Below are positions 60,015 through 64,000 of a DNA stretch of 64,000 nt, one piece after another. Below the pieces are notes generated by a model, which was not told where the DNA came from, did not search any database, and was given only the letters and a program-made list of their open reading frames with translations. The DNA is from Polaromonas sp. (GTDB taxonomy: Bacteria > Pseudomonadota > Gammaproteobacteria > Burkholderiales > Burkholderiaceae_C). The stretch covers positions 248,001 through 312,000 of the forward strand of contig JAURWY010000034.1 of the NCBI GenBank assembly GCA_030654695.1, in the 5' to 3' direction. Each line of letters begins with the position of its first letter. Within the stretch, counting starts at the first letter, position 1. The translations under genes were made by a program, and so were the position numbers.

Positions 60015-60764
60015 TCAGCGACTTTGCACCGGGCATCTAAAGTCGTCATCCCAGGGAATCGGCAGCGCGTCGTCGGCTTTGCAGGCAGCATCCGTCGGCA
60101 GGCATTCTTTGCGCAGCTCCTTAAATTCCAAGCGCAAAGCAACCCGACGGCTTTTTTCCGGTTGATTGAGAATGGCCGAATTAAAGGACGACCCGCCCAC
60201 CAGAAACTGTTGGCGTATGGCCTTGCGGTCGTCTAGGCTGGGCGCGTCCGGTGCACTGGCGTCGAGCAGCACGCACAGTACGCGTTGGGAGCGCTCCAGG
60301 CTGAGGTTGAGGTTGTGCAGGTAACTGCCTTCCTGGCTGGCAAATCCCTCCACCACGTAACGGCGTAACCACTTGCGGCATTGGGGCGTGCGCGCCACGT
60401 CCAGCACCTCAGGAACAAAGGTCCGCAAAAACGCCATGCGGTCTTCGGATAACTGGTTGCCATTTTTTTTGAATTCAGCCAGGGGGCCGAAGTTGATGGT
60501 CTGCCCGTTGATTTTGACGCCGCGAAATTCGGGCCGCTGCGCCATTTTGTCCATATCGGCCATGCAGGTCATGATCGACTCTTCTCGGTCTTTGCGCATG
60601 TCCTCGCTCGAGCGCAAGCCCTGGGTTACCACCATCAAGGCCACTGCCATGGCGACCAGAAACAGCACCATCAAGGCCGTCATCAGGTCGGAAAAGGAAA
60701 TCCAGAACGGTTTTTCTGCCTCTTCTCTGGAGCGCCTGCGCCGTGGCGTTTGCAATCTAAACAT
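60015..60764 (-). CDS. zorB: ZorB-like MotB/OmpA-domain protein
   Basis: RRRSREEAEKPFWISFSDLMTALMVLFLVAMAVALMVV (MotB-type TM with D), OmpA-like VVEGFASQEGSYLHNLNLSLERSQRVLCVLL, FLVGGSSFNSAILNQPEKSRRVALRLEF. Resembles ZorB of Zorya systems from memory. Confidence 0.72.
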   Translation of the reverse strand: MFRLQTPRRRRSREEAEKPFWISFSDLMTALMVLFLVAMAVALMVVTQGLRSSEDMRKDREESIMTCMADMDKMAQRPEFRGVKINGQTINFGPLAEFKKNGNQLSEDRMAFLRTFVPEVLDVARTPQCRKWLRRYVVEGFASQEGSYLHNLNLSLERSQRVLCVLLDASAPDAPSLDDRKAIRQQFLVGGSSFNSAILNQPEKSRRVALRLEFKELRKECLPTDAACKADDALPIPWDDDFRCPVQSR

Positions 60765-60771
60765 GGTGCGT

Positions 60772-61752
60772 CTATTTCATCGCCGCCAGGTAAGCCGAGG
60801 TCTTGCGCAGTTCCGCCAGAACGTCCCGCATGACAGCGACTTGGGCTTCTGTCGCCACAACGAGGCGCTCCAAGCTTTCCTGCCCCGAGCCGGCTTCAAA
60901 CAGACTGTCAATCAGGTGTTGCAGGCTCTCCACCTGACTGTAGCGGGCACTGAGCAGCGCTTTTTCCATCCAGGTAAATAGCATGGCCAGTGCGATGGCC
61001 AACGCCGACACAAAAAAGGCCTGTCCCACGGTATGCACCAACAGGCTGAGCTGAGCTTGGGTGGTGGCGGGGTCCGACACATCAAAATGGATCAGGCCGT
61101 TAATCAGCCCCGAAAAAGTGCCAATAATCCCCAGCCCCGTCAGTATGCCGGGCACGTGCTTGTAAAAGTCAGAGCGCAAAGGTGAGTCCACCAACGCATA
61201 CTCCGAAAAAAAGGTTTCAGCTAGGGCCGATGCGCGCCAGCGCCGTACTCTGCTGCTGACGGGATCCGGTAACTCGTTGCGCTTGTCCAGCGCGTCGGAA
61301 TACTCGGCCCACAGGCTGGAGAGCTGCGGGTCGTCCGCCACTTTGCTTTCAATGTCCGACAAGTCCACCACCGCGCCGCCGGACTTGGCTTTCATCGCAT
61401 TGAAAAACAGTTCGGACAGCACACGCACACGCTCTTGCGGCCCAGAAACCATACGATCCGCTTGGACGCCGTCCCTGGGTACGTTCAGGCAATGGGCGTA
61501 TTGGGCCCATAGGTGCGCCATGCGCGGCTCGGTCATGACGTCGCTTTCCAGCTTGTCCAGATCGACCGCGCCATTTTTAGCGCCCGCTTTTAGGTCTTCC
61601 AATTTGGCCAGCACCCTGGCCAAGCGGCCTTTTAATTGCAGTGCGGGTATGACAAAACGGCTCAGGAAGTTAAGGGCGATGAGCGCTATGAGGCTGAGCA
61701 CCAGCATCAAGTGCCATTGCTGCCAAAACCCGGTTTGAGTGAGACTTGTCAT
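60772..61752 (-). CDS. zorA: ZorA-like MotA/TolQ/ExbB-type proton-channel protein, short C-terminal tail
   Basis: ALAETFFSEYALVDSPLRSDFYKHVPGILTGLGIIGTFSGLINGLIHFDVSDPATTQAQLSLLVHTVGQAFFVSALAIALAMLFTWMEKALLSARYSQVESLQHLIDSLFEAGSGQESLERLV. Start MTSLTQTGFW at 61752. Confidence 0.7.
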   Translation of the reverse strand: MTSLTQTGFWQQWHLMLVLSLIALIALNFLSRFVIPALQLKGRLARVLAKLEDLKAGAKNGAVDLDKLESDVMTEPRMAHLWAQYAHCLNVPRDGVQADRMVSGPQERVRVLSELFFNAMKAKSGGAVVDLSDIESKVADDPQLSSLWAEYSDALDKRNELPDPVSSRVRRWRASALAETFFSEYALVDSPLRSDFYKHVPGILTGLGIIGTFSGLINGLIHFDVSDPATTQAQLSLLVHTVGQAFFVSALAIALAMLFTWMEKALLSARYSQVESLQHLIDSLFEAGSGQESLERLVVATEAQVAVMRDVLAELRKTSAYLAAMK

Positions 61753-61813
61753 ACTAGACGTTCCGTTGTTGTTTGGCCGCCAATTCAGTGTAGCGGACTT
61801 GAAGTACAGACGT

Positions 61814-61847
61814 AAAAAAAGCACCTGACGAATACTCGTAAGTGCTT
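61814..61847 (-). terminator. Terminator downstream of tRNA-Lys
   Basis: Minus strand AAGCACTTACGAGTATTCGTCAGGTGCTTTTTTT. Confidence 0.6.
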
Positions 61848-61864
61848 GATTAAATTGAAGAATC

Positions 61865-61940
61865 TGGTGGGACGTGCGGGGGTCGAACCCACGACAAACG
61901 GATTAAAAGTCCGCTGCTCTACCAACTGAGCTAACGTCCC
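61865..61940 (-). tRNA. tRNA-Lys (TTT)
   Basis: GGGACGTTAGCTCAGTTGGTAGAGCAGCGGACTTTTAATCCGTTTGTCGTGGGTTCGACCCCCGCACGTCCCACCA; anticodon TTT. Confidence 0.95.
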
Positions 61941-61999
61941 ACTTATTCTTCTTGGCTCTCCTCTGACTAAGATTTTGTCCGAATCAGCTGAGCCTCGAA

Positions 62000-62839
62000 T
62001 TATAGCGTCCTTTTGGGCTTAATTTGAGACCCTGAAGCTATTTTGTCAAGCAACCAACCTGCCGCGCAGACACCGAAGGTCGACGTGACGCTGACCACTG
62101 ATCCGTAACCATGACAATTCAGACTACCGTCATTGGCCTCGTTGGGGAGGTCAACTTCGCACAATGCATCGGGCTGCACGATGGGCTCACGACTGAAGAC
62201 GCAGGCGATACCGATGTTGCCCACGCGTGCAGCGCCCTGCTCTTTGCGCAGTCGGTAACGCAGCTGTGCGAGCAAAGGATCGTGTGTGGTGAGTGAGAGG
62301 TCTTCGATGTCAACGCGGTGCGCGTGACGCTTACCGCCTGCGGCACCGACCGTGATGAAGTTCACGCTGTGCTGAAGTGCCCAAGCAGCCATGGCTGTTT
62401 TGGCCCTGACTTGATCACAAGCATCCAACACGGCCAGGGGCGCGTTGTTGTCCAGTCCATCAAGCCCTGCGATGTGCGGCCAATTGCTTGCGTCGACGAA
62501 TTCTTCAACACAGGTCACGACACAACTGGGGTTGATCAAGCCAATGCGCTCGCGCATGGCTTCGACCTTAGACTGTCCCAGCGTGTTGTCCAAAGCGTGA
62601 AGTTGGCGGTTGATGTTGGACTCAGAAATATGGTCGAGGTCGATCAGCGTGAGTTTGGCAACGCCGCTGCGGGCGAGTGCTTCTGCAGCCCATGAGCCCA
62701 CACCGCCCAAGCCCACCACCACCACATGGGCTTGACGAATGCGCTGGGCACCAGCCTGGCCATAGAGCCGCGCTAGACCGCCAAAGCGACGCTCCAGATC
62801 AGCTGGCGCGGCAGCGTCCAGCGGCAACAAATCAGGCAC
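62000..62839 (-). CDS. tcdA: tRNA threonylcarbamoyladenosine dehydratase
   Basis: RFGGLARLYGQAGAQRIRQAHVVVVGLGGVGSWAAEALARSGVAKLTLIDLDHISESNINRQLHAL. Confidence 0.92.
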   Translation of the reverse strand: MPDLLPLDAAAPADLERRFGGLARLYGQAGAQRIRQAHVVVVGLGGVGSWAAEALARSGVAKLTLIDLDHISESNINRQLHALDNTLGQSKVEAMRERIGLINPSCVVTCVEEFVDASNWPHIAGLDGLDNNAPLAVLDACDQVRAKTAMAAWALQHSVNFITVGAAGGKRHAHRVDIEDLSLTTHDPLLAQLRYRLRKEQGAARVGNIGIACVFSREPIVQPDALCEVDLPNEANDGSLNCHGYGSVVSVTSTFGVCAAGWLLDKIASGSQIKPKRTL

Positions 62840-63960
62840 TAAAGAGTTCGCTCAAGGCGCCAGATCTGGTATTTGAGCCCAGCAACGGCACCGAGCAAAA
62901 TCGCAGCCAAGGCGACAAAGCTGGTGGCACTCAAGGTTGAAATACCGGACAAACCCTGTCCGATGGTGCAGCCCATAGCCGCCACACCGCCAACACCCAT
63001 GAGGGTGGCGCCGATCAGATGGTTGGCAGTGTCTTCGGTACCGCCGAAGCCTTCCCAGCGGAACGAGCGCGTAGCCAATGAATAAACCGCAGAACCCGCG
63101 ACAACGCCGACAACAGAAACAATGCCCAAGGTCAAGACCTTGCTTTTGTCGCTGAAGAACATCAACCAGTCGAGCGTGTAAGCCACCGGCGAGACAAAGC
63201 TCATGGCTTCTGCGCGGCCGGAATTGGTAGCCAAAAATACAGCTTCTAAGGTCTCAGGATGCTCGGGCACAAAACCAAAACTGCCGCTGACCCACCACAG
63301 GGCGGTGATGATGGCACCAACCCCAAGGCCAGCAAACAAGTTATCAAAACGTAAAAAATCTCGGCCCGCCAAAGCCCACACGATGAAGCCAAGACCGAGT
63401 GCCAGACCCAGTGCCAGAGCGCTTGAGGCAGGCGGCAAACCAGTTGAATTTGAGAGCCACTGGCCGAGCGTCGCGGGTGTCGAAAAATCAATGGCCACAC
63501 TGTCTACCGTGTTGACCCGCAGCACGGCGGTGATGCCTTTGAGTGTGGCAAAAGCAGCCAACCCCATGACGATAAAAACAACCAAGGACTTTAAGTTTCC
63601 AGCACCCACGCGCACCAAGGTTTTGCTGCCGCATCCAGATGCCAACACCATGCCAAAGCCGAACATCAAGCCACCCACCAACGCTGACAACCAAATAAAG
63701 CGGTTGGCAACGTAAAGGGTCTTAGTGGGGTCGATCAACCCTGCGGCAGCCAGGCCGGCAAAGCCGATCAAAGCAACGCCGGCAGCCAAACCCCACATGC
63801 GCATGCGCGTCCAGTCGCCCATGCTCAGAATGTCGCTGACCGCGCCCATGGTGCAAAAGTGGGTGCGCTGTGTGATGGCTCCGAACAGTGCCGACAGGGC
63901 AAAAGAAGCCCAGAGGATTTGACTATTGAGAGTTTGAAGAGCAGAGATGTCCATCGCCAA
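62839..63960 (-). CDS. YeeE/YedE-family (thiosulfate) transporter
   Basis: RTHFCTMGAVSDILSMGDWTRMRMWG; MFGFGMVLASGCGSKTLVRVGAGNLKSLVVF; MGVGGVAAMGCTIGQGLSG (conserved Cys motifs). Confidence 0.88.
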   Translation of the reverse strand: MAMDISALQTLNSQILWASFALSALFGAITQRTHFCTMGAVSDILSMGDWTRMRMWGLAAGVALIGFAGLAAAGLIDPTKTLYVANRFIWLSALVGGLMFGFGMVLASGCGSKTLVRVGAGNLKSLVVFIVMGLAAFATLKGITAVLRVNTVDSVAIDFSTPATLGQWLSNSTGLPPASSALALGLALGLGFIVWALAGRDFLRFDNLFAGLGVGAIITALWWVSGSFGFVPEHPETLEAVFLATNSGRAEAMSFVSPVAYTLDWLMFFSDKSKVLTLGIVSVVGVVAGSAVYSLATRSFRWEGFGGTEDTANHLIGATLMGVGGVAAMGCTIGQGLSGISTLSATSFVALAAILLGAVAGLKYQIWRLERTL

Positions 63961-64000
63961 TACCGCCGTTTTCGCTGTTACTTGAGTTTGGCAAGACGCT

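Overview
This is a 64 kb chromosomal window from a beta-proteobacterium, probably Burkholderiales/Comamonadaceae-like (judged from gene content and style, not from a search). Most of it is housekeeping: prpE, aat-bpt, pbpG, two divergent leuA genes, pssA, ilvC-ilvN-ilvI, a sigma factor/DUF3619/DUF3106/RDD cluster, dgkA, glnB-type PII, nadE, ppa/hppA, vanAB, moaE-moaD-moeA-mobB, thrC-hom, an alaC-like aminotransferase, bcp, phoH, phaR, relA, bdhA, tcdA and a YeeE/YedE transporter. Three regions look accessory. (1) A c. 7.9 kb island at 45.3-53.26 kb is bounded by an intact tRNA-Val(GAC) gene and a duplicated 3' fragment of it. It carries a tyrosine-recombinase remnant, two type II toxin-antitoxin modules, an FAH hydrolase/Bug-receptor pair and an IS66-family element with an extra fourth ORF. 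(2) A two-gene ZorA/ZorB-like (Zorya-type, MotAB-like) module lies beside tRNA-Lys. It has no recognisable ZorC/D/E effector, a short ZorA tail and an internal duplication in ZorA. (3) A VCBS-repeat pseudogene fragment sits next to an extremely AT-rich patch. Other notable items are a readable leucine leader-peptide attenuator upstream of the second leuA, and a repetitive palindromic element inserted in frame inside a GNAT/DUF482-type gene. All identifications are from reading sequence and motif memory; no database search was run.
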